Source of the DNA: an uncultured Bacteroidales bacterium
GTDB lineage: Bacteria > Bacteroidota > Bacteroidia > Bacteroidales > UBA932
Assembly (NCBI GenBank): GCA_937900465.1
Contig: CALCEJ010000128.1
Span: 1-5,123, forward strand
Direction of reading: 5' to 3'
DNA: 5,123 nucleotides
Below are positions 4,855 through 5,123 of this stretch, piece after piece (positions within the stretch are counted from its first letter, which is position 1; each line of letters starts with the position of its first letter). The notes beneath the pieces were generated by a model. The model saw only the letters and a list, made by a program, of their open reading frames with translations, was not told the DNA's origin and did not search any database. The position numbers were made by a program, and so were the translations under genes.

Positions 4855-5123
4855 CAGAACTCGAAACAATATACGCGGCCTCCGACTATGTGCGTTCAAA
4901 ACTCGGAGACCTCAGGCCCACGGTAGGAATCGTACTTGGAAGCGGCCTCGGAAAACTCTCTGACAAGATTGAAAATCCCCTCACCATCCCCTACAAGGAT
5001 ATTCCCGGTTTCCCCGTATCTACGGCGATCGGCCACAAGGGAAATTTCATTGTCGGATCCCTCGGCGGAAAAACGGTAATCGCAATGCAGGGCCGTATCC
5101 ACTACTATGAGGGTTATGATATG
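4851..5123 (+). CDS. Purine nucleoside phosphorylase, second tandem copy, cut by window edge
   Basis: An open frame starts at the ATG overlapping the stop of the first phosphorylase (ATGA, 4851-4854) and runs uninterrupted through 91 codons to the last base. It begins MTELETIYAASDYVRSK and shows the same N-terminal landmarks: GIVLGSGLG, IPGFPVSTAIGHKGN, and MQGRIHYYEGYDM at the edge. Phosphate-binding Ser, His and Arg and the HYYEG histidine are all present. Over the 68 aligned residues from the start of the GIVLGSGLG strand to the edge, I count 56 identities with the first copy. The first ~23 residues are more diverged. The base-specificity residues lie beyond the window, so substrate cannot be compared. 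The differences are mostly conservative (S/T, R/K, V/I, D/E), which suggests a functional paralogue rather than a decaying copy. The 4-bp overlap implies co-translation with the first copy. Confidence 0.93.
   Translation, partial: MTELETIYAASDYVRSKLGDLRPTVGIVLGSGLGKLSDKIENPLTIPYKDIPGFPVSTAIGHKGNFIVGSLGGKTVIAMQGRIHYYEGYDM

Larger units (their letters stand above)
4027..5123 (+). repeat. Tandem gene duplication of purine nucleoside phosphorylase
   Basis: Two head-to-tail copies of the same gene lie with a 4-bp overlap. The regions from about 4099-4302 and 4920-5123 encode nearly the same 68-residue segment. The DNA also matches at many second and first codon positions but differs at third positions (for example GGACGAATCCACTACTACGAG versus GGCCGTATCCACTACTATGAG, split by synonymous changes). 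This indicates an old duplication under purifying selection, not a recent or assembly-made repeat. Confidence 0.85.

Overview
The window looks like a chromosomal housekeeping segment from a member of the Bacteroidales (Bacteroidota). The evidence is the long-form NusB (317 residues), the lineage-typical DUF5606 and DUF3276/PUR-domain proteins, a YbbR-domain protein between yajC and coaE, genes without obvious Shine-Dalgarno sequences, and TAnnTTTG-type promoter boxes. G+C is close to half in the lines I counted (31/60 and 32/60). This suggests an Alistipes/Rikenellaceae-like or uncultured gut-type lineage rather than a low-GC Bacteroides, but genus is a guess.

Layout. Positions 1 to about 120 hold a low-GC fragment (46 G+C in 120) that encodes part of an S1 RNA-binding domain on the + strand. 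It joins abruptly, near 118-126, to the inside of a minus-strand rimO gene, which therefore keeps only its first ~71 codons. From 3588 down to this break the minus strand carries one tightly packed operon: nusB, yajC, a YbbR-domain gene, coaE, a DUF5606 gene and rimO. Junctions are +3, +9, -4, -11 and +3 bp. Two genes in it start at non-ATG codons (TTG for the YbbR gene, GTG for rimO), each forced by an in-frame upstream stop codon.

An 87-bp AT-rich divergent spacer (3589-3675) holds one perfect TAnnTTTG box on each strand. On the + strand follow a small DUF3276/PUR-domain nucleic-acid-binding protein gene, a complete trimeric-type purine nucleoside phosphorylase gene 3 bp later, and, overlapping it by 4 bp, a second closely related phosphorylase gene that runs off the right edge.

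The minus operon groups transcription antitermination (NusB), the Sec-associated membrane protein YajC, a membrane-anchored YbbR protein, the last step of coenzyme A synthesis (CoaE) and ribosomal protein S12 modification (RimO). The plus unit pairs a nucleic-acid-binding protein with purine salvage. I see no mobile element, CRISPR array, tRNA, rRNA or convincing terminator, and no clearly new system. The items most worth checking are the S1/rimO junction (probably an assembly chimera, possibly a real rearrangement) and the tandem phosphorylase pair.
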